Source: JADJPO01 sp963750395
GTDB lineage: Bacteria > Actinomycetota > Actinomycetes > Actinomycetales > Kineosporiaceae
Direction of reading: 5' to 3'
NCBI GenBank assembly: GCA_963750395.1
Contig: CAVVQM010000007.1
Span: 372,001-436,000 of the forward strand
Length of the DNA: 64,000 bases
In this document: positions 32,040 through 40,908 of the stretch, piece by piece
Layout of the letters: each line of letters opens with the position of its first letter
How positions within the stretch are numbered: position 1 is the first letter of the stretch
The notes under the pieces: model-generated
What the model saw: the letters and a program-made list of their open reading frames with translations, nothing else
Database searches by the model: none
What the model was told of the DNA's origin: nothing
Translations under genes and position numbers: made by a program

Positions 32040-32901
32040 GCTACTGGTGATCACGGGGATGTCCGGTGCCGGCCGGTCGACCGCGGGGAACGTGCTCGAG
32101 GACGTGGGCTGGTACGTGGTGGACAATCTGCCGCCGGCGCTGATCCCGTCGCTGGTCGACCTCGCCGGTGAGCGGCGAGAGAGCGGCGGCGCCGGGCCGG
32201 ATCGGGTCGCCGTGGCCACCGACGTGCGCGGCGGCTCGTTCTTCGCCCGGCTCACCGAGACCCTCGGCGAACTGGAACGGCAGGGGCACAGTCATCGACT
32301 GCTCTTCCTCGACGCCACCGACGAGGCCCTGGTGCGGCGGTTCGAGTCCGTGCGGCGCCCCCATCCGCTGCAGGGTTCCGGCCGGTTGCTGGACGCCATC
32401 CAGCGGGAGCGTGAACGACTCGGCCCGCTCCGCTCGATCTCGGACACCGTGATCGACTCGTCGAACCTCAACATCCACCAGCTCGCGGCCAAGGTGAACC
32501 ACGTCTTCGCGGAGGGCCGGCAGGACGTCGTCCGGGTCACCGTGATGTCGTTCGGCTTCAAACACGGTCTGCCCCTCGACGCCGATCACGTCGCCGACGT
32601 GCGCTTCCTACCGAACCCCTACTGGGTCCCTGACCTGCGCCCGCACAACGGGCTGGACCGACCGGTCAGCGACTATGTGCTGGCCCAGGACGGCGCGAAG
32701 GAGTTCCTGGAGGCCTATCGGGACGCCCTGTCGGTGGTCCTGCAGCGCTACGCCCGCGAGAACAAGCGCTACGCCACGGTGGCCCTGGGTTGCACCGGCG
32801 GTCAGCACCGATCGGTGGCGATGAGCGAGGCCCTGGCGGACATGCTCGGCGAGCTCGGTGTCGAACCCACGACCGTTCATCGAGACGTGGGACGACAGTG
32901 A
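32032..32901 (+). CDS. rapZ: RNase adapter / nucleotide-binding protein RapZ (YvcJ)
   Basis: This is a P-loop protein of the RapZ/YvcJ family, 289 aa. In Escherichia coli it senses glucosamine-6-phosphate and guides RNase E; in Gram-positive bacteria the role is less clear. The Walker A here is GMSGAGRS, with Arg in place of the usual Lys, as in other actinobacterial members. Walker B-like LLFLDATDEALVRRFESVRRPHPL and the C-terminal block SFGFKHGLPLDADHVADVRFLPNPYW and GCTGGQHRSV are intact. The TTG start at 32032 lies inside the end of uvrC, with GGGAGAGG upstream. The stop overlaps the next start by four bases, so rapZ-yvcK are coupled. Confidence 0.93.
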   Translation: MTELLVITGMSGAGRSTAGNVLEDVGWYVVDNLPPALIPSLVDLAGERRESGGAGPDRVAVATDVRGGSFFARLTETLGELERQGHSHRLLFLDATDEALVRRFESVRRPHPLQGSGRLLDAIQRERERLGPLRSISDTVIDSSNLNIHQLAAKVNHVFAEGRQDVVRVTVMSFGFKHGLPLDADHVADVRFLPNPYWVPDLRPHNGLDRPVSDYVLAQDGAKEFLEAYRDALSVVLQRYARENKRYATVALGCTGGQHRSVAMSEALADMLGELGVEPTTVHRDVGRQ

Positions 32902-33902
32902 CGGCTCCGGGCGCCGGAGGTCGCCGGGGCCCGGCCATCGTGGCCCTCGGGGGTGGCCACGGTCTGGCGGCCTCGCTGCAGGCGCTGCGTCACCTCACCG
33001 ACCGGCTGACGGCCGTCGTGACGGTCGCGGACGACGGGGGGTCCTCCGGCCGGCTGCGCAAGGAGCTCGGAGTCCTGCCCCCGGGAGATCTGCGCATGGC
33101 GCTGTCCGCACTGTGCGACGACGGCGAGTGGGGCCACCTCTGGCGTGACGTGCTGCAACACCGGTTCTCCTCCGATGGCGAATTGAACGACCACGCCCTC
33201 GGCAATCTGCTGATCGTGACGTTGTGGGACCTGCTGGGGGACCCGGTCACCGGCCTCGACTGGGTGGCCCGCCTGCTGGGTGCCCGGGGCCGTGTGCTGC
33301 CGATGGCCGCCGTCCCGCTGGACATCGAGGCGACGGTGCGCGGTCTGGACGACCGTGATCCGCAGGCGGCGGCGACGATCCGGGGTCAGGTCGCGGTCGC
33401 CACAACGCCGGGGGACGTGATCAATGTTCGCCTGCTGCCCGATCAACCGCCCGCCTGTACGGAGGCCCTGAGGGCCGTGGACGAGGCGGACTGGGTGGTG
33501 CTCGGTCCCGGCTCCTGGTTCACCAGCGTCCTGCCGCATCTGCTGGTGCCCGACCTGGCCAACGCGTTGCGCGACACCCGGGCGCGGCGCTGCATCACGA
33601 TGAATCTCAGCGCGCCGGCGGGGGAGACCGAGGGTCTGAGCGCGCAGCAGCATCTGCAGATCCTGGCCGAGCACGCACCGGGATTGACGGTGGACGTCGT
33701 GATCGCCGACCCCAGTGCCGTGGAGGACGCCGACGCCCTGGCCGGCACGGTCGCCACACTCGGCGGACGTCTGCTGATGCGCCAGGTCGGTCGTGGCGAC
33801 CGGTCCGGGTGCCACGACGCGCTACGGCTGGCGGCCGCCTACGGAGACGTGGTCGCCGGGACGGTCGGGGACGTCGGCCCAGAGCGAACGGCGTCGGCGT
33901 GA
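32898..33902 (+). CDS. yvcK: Gluconeogenesis factor YvcK/GlmR (2-phospho-L-lactate transferase-like)
   Basis: This protein belongs to the YvcK/CofD-like family, which binds UDP-sugars and is needed for cell-wall precursor balance on gluconeogenic carbon sources (CuvA in mycobacteria). The 334-aa protein has the diagnostic N-terminus IVALGGGHGLAASLQAL, the VADDGGSSGRLR loop and the GNLLI region (ALGNLLIVTLWDLLGD). The block VVLGPGSWFTSVLPHLLVPDLANAL is the conserved GPGSLxTSxxPxLLV motif. The GTG start is inside the rapZ stop. It is the middle gene of the conserved rapZ-yvcK-whiA order. Confidence 0.93.
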   Translation: MTAPGAGGRRGPAIVALGGGHGLAASLQALRHLTDRLTAVVTVADDGGSSGRLRKELGVLPPGDLRMALSALCDDGEWGHLWRDVLQHRFSSDGELNDHALGNLLIVTLWDLLGDPVTGLDWVARLLGARGRVLPMAAVPLDIEATVRGLDDRDPQAAATIRGQVAVATTPGDVINVRLLPDQPPACTEALRAVDEADWVVLGPGSWFTSVLPHLLVPDLANALRDTRARRCITMNLSAPAGETEGLSAQQHLQILAEHAPGLTVDVVIADPSAVEDADALAGTVATLGGRLLMRQVGRGDRSGCHDALRLAAAYGDVVAGTVGDVGPERTASA

Positions 33903-34081
33903 GGGCGTGAGGGCGTTGCACGGCACGGGCGACGGTACCCGAACGCGAGACTCCTCACCTCGCGGGCGGTTTCGGCGTCGGCGGGCGCGCCCCGGTCCGT
34001 CGAACGGGGGATGCCCGGAGTCACCGTTTGGAACCACCCTGTTCGCCACACGAGGCTCGACCCGATGGCAGGATGGGCGAC

Positions 34082-35062
34082 ATGGCGTTGACGGCGGTGG
34101 TCAAGGACGAACTGAGCCGGTTGACCGTGACGAAGCCCTGCTGCCGCAAGGCCGAGGTCTCGGCGACCCTTCGGTTCGCGGGCGGCCTGCACATCGTCAG
34201 CGGGCGGATCGTCGTGGAGGCCGAACTCGACACCGGCAACGCGGCCCGCCGGCTCCGCAAGGACGTCGCCGAGGTCTTCGGGCACACCAGCGACGTGATC
34301 GTGATGGCCCCCGGCGGGCTGCGTCGCGGTAGCCGCTACGTCGTCCGGGTGGTCAAGGACGGCGAGTCCCTGGCCCGGCAGACCGGTCTGCTGGACGGCC
34401 GCGGCCGCCCGGTGCGCGGCCTGCCCCCGCAGGTGGTCTCGGGAGCGACGTGCGATGCCGAGGCAGCCTGGCGCGGGGCCTTCCTGGCTCATGGCTCGCT
34501 GACCGAACCGGGCCGGTCCTCCGCGCTCGAGGTGACCTGCCCGGGTCCGGAGGCCGCGCTCGCACTGGTCGGTGCGGCCAGGCGGCTGGGCGTGCAGTCG
34601 AAGGCCCGCGAGGTTCGCGGCATCGATCGGGTGGTGATCCGCGACGGGGACACGATCAGCGCGATGCTGACCCGGCTCGGGGCGCACGACGCCGTCCTCG
34701 CCTGGGAGGAGCGGCGGATGCGCCGCGAGGTGCGCGCCACCGCGAACCGGCTCGCGAACTTCGACGACGCCAACCTGCGCCGCTCCGCGCGCGCGGCCGT
34801 GGCAGCGGGCGCCAGGGTCGAGCGAGCGCTGGAGATCCTGGGCGAGGACGTCCCGGACCACCTGCGCACCGCCGGAACGCTTCGGCTGGCCCACAAGCAG
34901 GCCTCGCTGGAGGAACTCGGCCAGCTGGCGGACCCGCCGATGACCAAGGACGCGGTCGCCGGTCGCATCCGGCGGTTGCTCGCGATGGCGGACAAGCGCG
35001 CACTCGAGATGGGCATGCCGGGCACCGACGCCAACCTCACCGCGGACATGCTCGACGCCTGA
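34082..35062 (+). CDS. whiA: Sporulation/cell-division regulator WhiA
   Basis: WhiA combines a degenerate LAGLIDADG homing-endonuclease-like fold with a C-terminal helix-turn-helix. It controls sporulation septation in Streptomyces together with WhiB and has broader roles in other Gram-positive bacteria. The 326-aa protein shows the family N-terminus MALTAVVKDELSRLTVTKPCCRKAE, the central AAWRGAFLAHGSLTEPG block and the HTH region (LEELGQLADPPMTKDAVAGRIRRLLAMAD). About 180 bases separate it from yvcK, more than is usual, and I see no gene in that gap. Confidence 0.95.
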   Translation: MALTAVVKDELSRLTVTKPCCRKAEVSATLRFAGGLHIVSGRIVVEAELDTGNAARRLRKDVAEVFGHTSDVIVMAPGGLRRGSRYVVRVVKDGESLARQTGLLDGRGRPVRGLPPQVVSGATCDAEAAWRGAFLAHGSLTEPGRSSALEVTCPGPEAALALVGAARRLGVQSKAREVRGIDRVVIRDGDTISAMLTRLGAHDAVLAWEERRMRREVRATANRLANFDDANLRRSARAAVAAGARVERALEILGEDVPDHLRTAGTLRLAHKQASLEELGQLADPPMTKDAVAGRIRRLLAMADKRALEMGMPGTDANLTADMLDA

Positions 35063-35142
35063 AGCCGGGACCTTGGGCCGGATTGTGCCCGGCCGCGGCC
35101 CTGCTGCGGCAAACCCGTCTCAACTTTGCCTGGCCCACGGGA

Positions 35143-35172
35143 TTGGGTCGGCATGTGCTCTGCCCATAGGGT
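35143..35172 (+). promoter_or_regulatory. Promoter of the gap-pgk-tpi operon
   Basis: TTGGGT (35143-35148) and TAGGGT (35167-35172) are 18 bases apart, with a -10 box identical to that of rpsA. Transcription would start near 35180, leaving a ~140-nt leader before gap. Confidence 0.55.
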
Positions 35173-35320
35173 GAGCGGGACGAGGATGTCGCCGATCGAT
35201 GCGGTAGGCCAGCATCGACCCGCCGGCCCTCAGCCAGGACCAGCGGTCCCCAACCGGGGCCGTCTGCAGGAACGACAACAGCTGGCCCTCGGGTCAGCGA
35301 CACCCAGGGAGGGTGCCTCA

Positions 35321-36321
<1,001 letters not shown>

Positions 36322-36342
36322 CCGATCGTCACCAGGCCCACT

Positions 36343-36386
36343 CCACCGGGCGGCCGGCCGTCGCACGACGGGCGGCCGCCCGGTGG
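36343..36386 (+). terminator. Intercistronic hairpin between gap and pgk
   Basis: CCACCGGGCGGCC (36343-36355) and GGCCGCCCGGTGG (36374-36386) are a perfect 13-bp inverted repeat. Inside it, CCGTC and GACGG extend the structure around GCAC. There is no T tract. It may partially terminate transcription, or protect or separate gap mRNA from the pgk-tpi portion, which would set different expression levels. Confidence 0.5.
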
Positions 36387-36412
36387 CGGGCCGACCACAC
36401 CTGGGAGCAGTC

Positions 36413-37621
36413 ATGACAATGCTCGACGACCTCGGTGACGTGCGAGGCAAGCGAGTCCTGGTCCGGTCGGACCTGAACGTCCCCCTCGACAAGGAGACCG
36501 GGACGAAGATCACCGACGACGGCCGGATCCGTGCCTCCATCCCGACCATCAAGACCCTGGCGGACGCCGGTGCCAAGGTGCTCGTCGTCGCCCACCTGGG
36601 CCGGCCCAAGGGCGCCCCGGATCCCAAGTTCAGCCTGCGTCCGGTCGCGGCACGGCTCGGCGAACTGCTCGGTGCGCCGGTCTCCTTCGCCACCGACACC
36701 GTGGGGGAGTCGGCGCGGGCCACGGTCGATTCCCTGGCCGACGGCCAGGTCGCCGTTCTGGAGAACATCCGCTTCAACGCGGGAGAGACGAGCAAGGACG
36801 CTGCCGAACGTGGCGCCTTCGCCGACCAGCTCGCGGCCCTGGCCGATCTGTTCGTCTCCGACGGCTTCGGCGTCGTCCACCGCAAGCAGGCCAGCGTCTT
36901 CGACGTCGCCCAGCGGCTGCCGCACGCCATGGGTGGACTGGTGGCGGGCGAGGTCGAGGTGCTGCGCCGGCTCACCGAGAACGTCGAACGCCCCTACGCG
37001 GTCGTGCTCGGCGGATCGAAGGTGAGCGACAAGCTCGGTGTCATCGCCAACCTGCTCGGCACCGCCGACCGGTTGGTCATCGGCGGCGGCATGGTCTTCA
37101 CCTTCCTGGCCGCCCAGGGACACGAGGTCGGCAGCAGTCTGCTGGAGGGTGACCAGATCGAGACGGTCAAGGGCTACCTGGCCACGGCCAAGGAGAAGGG
37201 TGTCGAGGTCGTTCTGCCGGTCGACGTGGTCGCCGCCACGGCCTTCTCCGCGGACGCCGACCACGACGTCTACCCCGTCGAGGCGATTCCGGCGGACCGG
37301 ATCGGTCTCGACATCGGCCCGCGTTCCGCCGAGCTGTTCGCCGCCAAGCTCGCCGACGCCAGGACGGTCTTCTGGAACGGCCCGATGGGCGTGTTCGAGA
37401 TGGAGCCGTACGCGGCCGGCACCAAAGCCGTCGCACAGGCGCTCACCGAGGTCTCTGCCGGCGGCGGTCTCACCGTCGTGGGCGGCGGGGACTCGGCGGC
37501 GGCGGTCCGTCAGCTCGGATTCGACGAGGCATCGTTCGGCCACATCTCCACCGGGGGTGGCGCATCCCTGGAGTACCTCGAGGGCAAGACGTTGCCCGGT
37601 ATCGCCATCCTGCAGAACTGA
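36413..37621 (+). CDS. pgk: Phosphoglycerate kinase
   Basis: Pgk transfers phosphate from 1,3-bisphosphoglycerate to ADP. The ~402-aa protein is complete: KRVLVRSDLNVPLDK, the substrate Arg/His motif VVAHLGRPKG, AVVLGGSKVSDKLGVI, the hinge, and the nucleotide motifs VFWNGPMGVFEMEPYAAGTKAV and VVGGGDSAAAV. The ATG at 36413 follows GGGAG. It sits between gap and tpi in the standard order and is clean, in contrast with the two breaks in gap. Confidence 0.97.
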   Translation: MTMLDDLGDVRGKRVLVRSDLNVPLDKETGTKITDDGRIRASIPTIKTLADAGAKVLVVAHLGRPKGAPDPKFSLRPVAARLGELLGAPVSFATDTVGESARATVDSLADGQVAVLENIRFNAGETSKDAAERGAFADQLAALADLFVSDGFGVVHRKQASVFDVAQRLPHAMGGLVAGEVEVLRRLTENVERPYAVVLGGSKVSDKLGVIANLLGTADRLVIGGGMVFTFLAAQGHEVGSSLLEGDQIETVKGYLATAKEKGVEVVLPVDVVAATAFSADADHDVYPVEAIPADRIGLDIGPRSAELFAAKLADARTVFWNGPMGVFEMEPYAAGTKAVAQALTEVSAGGGLTVVGGGDSAAAVRQLGFDEASFGHISTGGGASLEYLEGKTLPGIAILQN

Positions 37622-37650
37622 CCTCACGAACCGAAGGAGAAGGCCCCGAT

Positions 37651-38448
37651 ATGGCCAGCAGCCGGATCCCGCTCATGGCGGGCAACTGGAAGATGAACCT
37701 GGACCACCAGCAGGCCACGCACCTGGTGCAGAAGCTGGCCTGGACGTTGTCCGACGCCAAGCACGACTACGAGCAGGTCGAGGTCGCGGTCATCCCCCCG
37801 TACACCGCCATCCGCTCGGTGCAGACCCTGGTCGACGGGGACAAGCTGGCCCTCAGGTTCGGTGCGCAGGACCTGTCCGCCCATGACAGCGGCGCCTACA
37901 CCGGAGAGATCTCCGGGGAGTTCCTGGCCAAGCTGGGCTGCACCTACGCGGTGGTCGGGCACAGCGAGCGGCGCGAGTACCACGGTGAGGACGAGTCGGT
38001 GACCAACGCCAAGGTCAAGGCGGCCTATCGGCACGGGCTGACCCCGATCCTGTGCGTCGGCGAGGTGCTCGAGGTCCGCAAGGAGGGCCGCCACATCGAG
38101 CACACCCTGGCCCAGTTGGACGGCGGCCTGCAGGACCTGCCGGCCGAGCAGGCGGCGTCCGTCGTCATCGCCTACGAACCGGTCTGGGCCATCGGCACCG
38201 GCGAGGTGGCCACGCCCGCCGACGCGCAGGAGGTGTGCGGGGCGATCCGGGCCCGGCTGGCGCAGTTGTACTCCGACGGACTCGCCGACGGTGTCCGGGT
38301 GCTGTACGGCGGTTCGGTCAAGTCGAGCAACGTCGCGGCGATCATGTCCGAGCAGGACGTCGACGGCGCCCTGGTCGGCGGGGCCAGTCTGGACGCCGCC
38401 GAGTTCGCCGCCATCGCCCGATACCGCAGCCACGTCACGGCGGATTGA
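37651..38448 (+). CDS. tpiA: Triosephosphate isomerase
   Basis: TPI interconverts dihydroxyacetone phosphate and glyceraldehyde-3-phosphate. It is a full-length 265-aa TIM barrel with LMAGNWKMNLDH (catalytic Lys), VVGHSERREYHGE (catalytic His), AYEPVWAIGTGEVATP (catalytic Glu, loop 6) and VLYGGSVKSSNVAAI. An AAGGAGAAGG site lies eight bases upstream of the ATG. It is 29 bases after pgk and clearly co-transcribed. Confidence 0.97.
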   Translation: MASSRIPLMAGNWKMNLDHQQATHLVQKLAWTLSDAKHDYEQVEVAVIPPYTAIRSVQTLVDGDKLALRFGAQDLSAHDSGAYTGEISGEFLAKLGCTYAVVGHSERREYHGEDESVTNAKVKAAYRHGLTPILCVGEVLEVRKEGRHIEHTLAQLDGGLQDLPAEQAASVVIAYEPVWAIGTGEVATPADAQEVCGAIRARLAQLYSDGLADGVRVLYGGSVKSSNVAAIMSEQDVDGALVGGASLDAAEFAAIARYRSHVTAD

Positions 38449-38498
38449 GGCACGGATCGAGGGTGATGCGGGTGAACGGTGCGTCGTTCGCGCTGGGT

Positions 38499-38504
38499 TA
38501 GGCT
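38499..38504 (+). promoter_or_regulatory. -10 box for leaderless secG
   Basis: TAGGCT ends six bases before the ATG at 38511. secG can thus be transcribed independently of tpi. Confidence 0.55.
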
Positions 38505-38510
38505 AAGGCC

Positions 38511-38756
38511 ATGACTGCGGCCCGGCTCACTCTGCAGGTGCTGCTCCTCCTGACCAGTCTGATCCTGACCCTGCTGATCCTGCTGCACAAGGGACGCGGT
38601 GGGGGCCTGTCGGACATGTTCGGTGGAGGCGCCTCGTCGTCCATGGGCTCCAGCGGTGTGGCCGAGCGAAACCTGAATCGGTTCACCATCGGGATCGCTC
38701 TGGTCTGGACGGCCGTCATCGTGCTTCTCGGCGTGATCGAGCGGTTCTCCGAGTAG
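38511..38756 (+). CDS. secG: Preprotein translocase subunit SecG
   Basis: SecG is the small auxiliary subunit of the SecYEG channel. The 81-aa protein has two membrane helices (LTLQVLLLLTSLILTLLILLH and FTIGIALVWTAVIVLLGVI). They are joined by the conserved cytoplasmic loop KGRGGGLSDMFGGGASSSMGSSG. Its position after tpi is standard in actinobacteria. Confidence 0.94.
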   Translation: MTAARLTLQVLLLLTSLILTLLILLHKGRGGGLSDMFGGGASSSMGSSGVAERNLNRFTIGIALVWTAVIVLLGVIERFSE

Positions 38757-38832
38757 ATCCCGACCGGGTCCGCCACCCTGGCCGGCCCCGACAGCACCGG
38801 GCCGACAGGCCCAGACAGAAGGAGTCGTTTCC

Positions 38833-39183
38833 TTGGCCAGTGGCAACGCCATCCGAGGTAGTCGTGTCGGTGCCGGCCCGATGGGGGAGGCGGAGCGCGG
38901 GGAGTCGGCTCCACGGTTCCGCGTCTCCTACTGGTGCGCCAACGGCCACCAGACGCAGCCGAGCTTCGCCGAGGACGTCGGCGGCACTCCGCCCGAGGTC
39001 TGGGACTGTCCCCGGTGCGGATTCCCCGCCGGTACGGACCAGGCCAATCCGCCGTCGGCCCCGCGCAACGAGCCGTACAAGACGCACCTGGCCTACGTGA
39101 AGGAGCGGCGCAGTGACGCCGACGGCGAGGCCATCCTGGCCGAGGCCCTGGAATCGCTGCGCAACCGCCGGATCATCCGCTGA
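38833..39183 (+). CDS. rbpA: RNA polymerase-binding protein RbpA
   Basis: RbpA is an actinobacterial transcription factor that binds sigma and the RNA polymerase beta' subunit and stabilises the open complex. The 116-aa protein has the N-terminal tail and basic linker (ASGNAIRGSRVGAGPMGEAERGE), the central zinc-ribbon-like core (YWCANGHQTQPSFAEDV, WDCPRCGFPAG) and the C-terminal sigma-interaction domain (PYKTHLAYVKERRSDADGEAILAEAL). The TTG start is chosen because AAGGAG (38820-38825) lies seven bases upstream. The 3' end overlaps the convergent pgl by 11 bp. Confidence 0.95.
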   Translation: MASGNAIRGSRVGAGPMGEAERGESAPRFRVSYWCANGHQTQPSFAEDVGGTPPEVWDCPRCGFPAGTDQANPPSAPRNEPYKTHLAYVKERRSDADGEAILAEALESLRNRRIIR

Positions 39184-39922
39184 GTCGAGCGGCCGCCTCG
39201 GCGTCCAGGAGCCAGACGGTTCCTCGCCGTCCTGCGGGGCGGGCGGCCGGTAGCGCCGAGTCACCGGACATCGCCCGGGCAATCGCCTCCGCCTTCGCCG
39301 AACCGGCCGCGACCAGCCACACCTCCTGAGCGCAGGCGATGGTCTGCAGGCTCATCGTGATGCGTACCGGCGGCGGCTTCGGGCTGTTCCTGACCCCCAG
39401 CGCGGTCAGTCCCTCGACGCTCAGACCCGGGTGGTCGGGGAACAGCGACGCCACGTGCCCGTCCGGTCCGACCCCGAGCATCAGCACGTCGAACGCCGGC
39501 GCCGCGCTCGCACCGCCGGGCGCCGCATACGCGGCGAGCTCGGCGGCGTAGGCCGCCGCGGCGGCGTCCACGTCGTCCCCGAACGGGCCGTCGCTCGGCG
39601 CCATCTCATGGACCCGCTCGGGCAGGACGGGCACGTGGTCGAGCAGCGCCGCCCAGGCCTGCGAGGCGTTGCGGTCGGGGTGCCCCGCCGGGAGGAACCG
39701 CTCGTCGCCCCACCAGACGTGCACGCTGGACCAGTCGACGCCGTCCCGGGCCGGGGACTGCGCGATCGCGGCCAGGCAGGCGATACCGAGGCCGCCGCCG
39801 GTGATCACCAGATGCGCCGTGCCGGTGCGGGCCTGAGCGTCGATCAGCGCCGTGATGGTCCGAGCGGCGATCACGTGAGCCAGGAGTCCGGCGTCGCGGA
39901 TCACGACGACCTCCGCGGTCAC
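39173..39922 (-). CDS. pgl: 6-phosphogluconolactonase
   Basis: Pgl hydrolyses 6-phosphogluconolactone in the oxidative pentose-phosphate pathway. The 249-aa protein has LVITGGGLGIACLAAI, VHVWWGDERFLPAGHPDRNASQAWAALLDH and FDVLMLGVGPDGHVASLFPDHPGL, all hallmarks of the NagB-like lactonase family. The GTG start overlaps the opcA stop by four bases, making it the last gene of the tkt-tal-zwf-opcA-pgl operon. The frame is open far upstream on the minus strand but without similarity. Confidence 0.93.
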   Translation of the reverse strand: MTAEVVVIRDAGLLAHVIAARTITALIDAQARTGTAHLVITGGGLGIACLAAIAQSPARDGVDWSSVHVWWGDERFLPAGHPDRNASQAWAALLDHVPVLPERVHEMAPSDGPFGDDVDAAAAAYAAELAAYAAPGGASAAPAFDVLMLGVGPDGHVASLFPDHPGLSVEGLTALGVRNSPKPPPVRITMSLQTIACAQEVWLVAAGSAKAEAIARAMSGDSALPAARPAGRRGTVWLLDAEAAARLSG

Positions 39923-40908
39923 GACGCCCTCCCGGCCCGGCCGGCACCCGACCGCCTGGGTGCGGCGGTGCGTGCCCGCTTCGGTGTCGACCCGTTGCTC
40001 ACCAGTGGCAGGCCCTTGACGATCACGTCGCCGTAGACGTCGTCCGGATCCAGGCGACGCAACTCCTCGGCCAGACAGTCGCGATCCTGTCTGGGGGCCA
40101 GGGCGACCCGCCGCTCCGGACTGCCCGGCTGATTCAGCGACGCCACCTTCCCGTCGGAGCGGACCAGTTCGACCGGGCCGGAGGCGCGTTCGAGGACCAC
40201 GGCGGTCAGCCCCGAGCCCGCCTTGCCACGCGAGCGCTTGACCGGGCACTTCAGGTACAGCGCCAGCCAGGCGGCGAGCAGATCGCCGCTCGGGCTGTCC
40301 GAGCCCGCGGTCACCGTGGCCCGACGCACGGATTCGTAGGGAGGTTGGTCCAGCGCGGCCGCGAGGAGCCCACGCCACAACGTGATCCGGCTCCAGGCCA
40401 GGTCGGTGTCACCGGGCAGGTGGTGGGTGGCCCGGTGCTCGAGCGAGGCCCTGGGCCTCCTGGCCTGGGCGGCGTCGGTGATCCGGCGCTGGGCCATCGC
40501 TCCGATCGGGTGCGCACCCGGGTTCTCCGGTGGCGCCCCGGGCCACCACGCCACGATCGGCGCATCCGGCAGCAGCAGAGGAACCACCACGCTGTCCCCG
40601 TGCTCGGACAGGGGTCCGTACAGCCGCAGCACGATGACCTCGCTGGCCCCGGCGTCCCCGCCGATGCGGATCTGAGCGTCCAGCCGATTGCTGCCGCGCC
40701 GGCTGCCGCGGACCACGGTGATCACCCGGCACGGGTGCTCCCGGCTGGCGTCGTTCGCGGCCTCGATCGCACTCTCGGACTCGCCGTCGTCGGTGACGAT
40801 GACCAGCGTGAGCACTCGCCCCAGGGCGATGGCGCCCCCACTCTCGCGCAGTTCGATGAGCCGCCCGTCGACCGCGGACGTCGTCGTGTCGGGCAGGTCG
40901 ATGATCAC
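39919..40908 (-). CDS. opcA: Glucose-6-phosphate dehydrogenase assembly protein OpcA
   Basis: OpcA is required for active Zwf in cyanobacteria and actinobacteria. The 329-aa protein carries the characteristic blocks RVLTLVIVTDD, EHPCRVITVVRG and PLLLPDAPIVAWWPGAPPENP, then AQRRITDAAQA. The C-terminal DNA/RNA-like beta domain is followed by a basic tail. The ATG overlaps the zwf stop (ATGA), the tight coupling expected for an assembly partner. Confidence 0.93.
   Translation of the reverse strand: MIIDLPDTTTSAVDGRLIELRESGGAIALGRVLTLVIVTDDGESESAIEAANDASREHPCRVITVVRGSRRGSNRLDAQIRIGGDAGASEVIVLRLYGPLSEHGDSVVVPLLLPDAPIVAWWPGAPPENPGAHPIGAMAQRRITDAAQARRPRASLEHRATHHLPGDTDLAWSRITLWRGLLAAALDQPPYESVRRATVTAGSDSPSGDLLAAWLALYLKCPVKRSRGKAGSGLTAVVLERASGPVELVRSDGKVASLNQPGSPERRVALAPRQDRDCLAEELRRLDPDDVYGDVIVKGLPLVSNGSTPKRARTAAPRRSGAGRAGRAS

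Noticed and set aside
33903..34081. A tRNA-like stretch between yvcK and whiA (GGTACCCGAACGCGAG region)
   Set aside because: A T-loop-like sequence is present on the minus strand, but no acceptor, D or anticodon stem can be paired. I see no gene in this interval.
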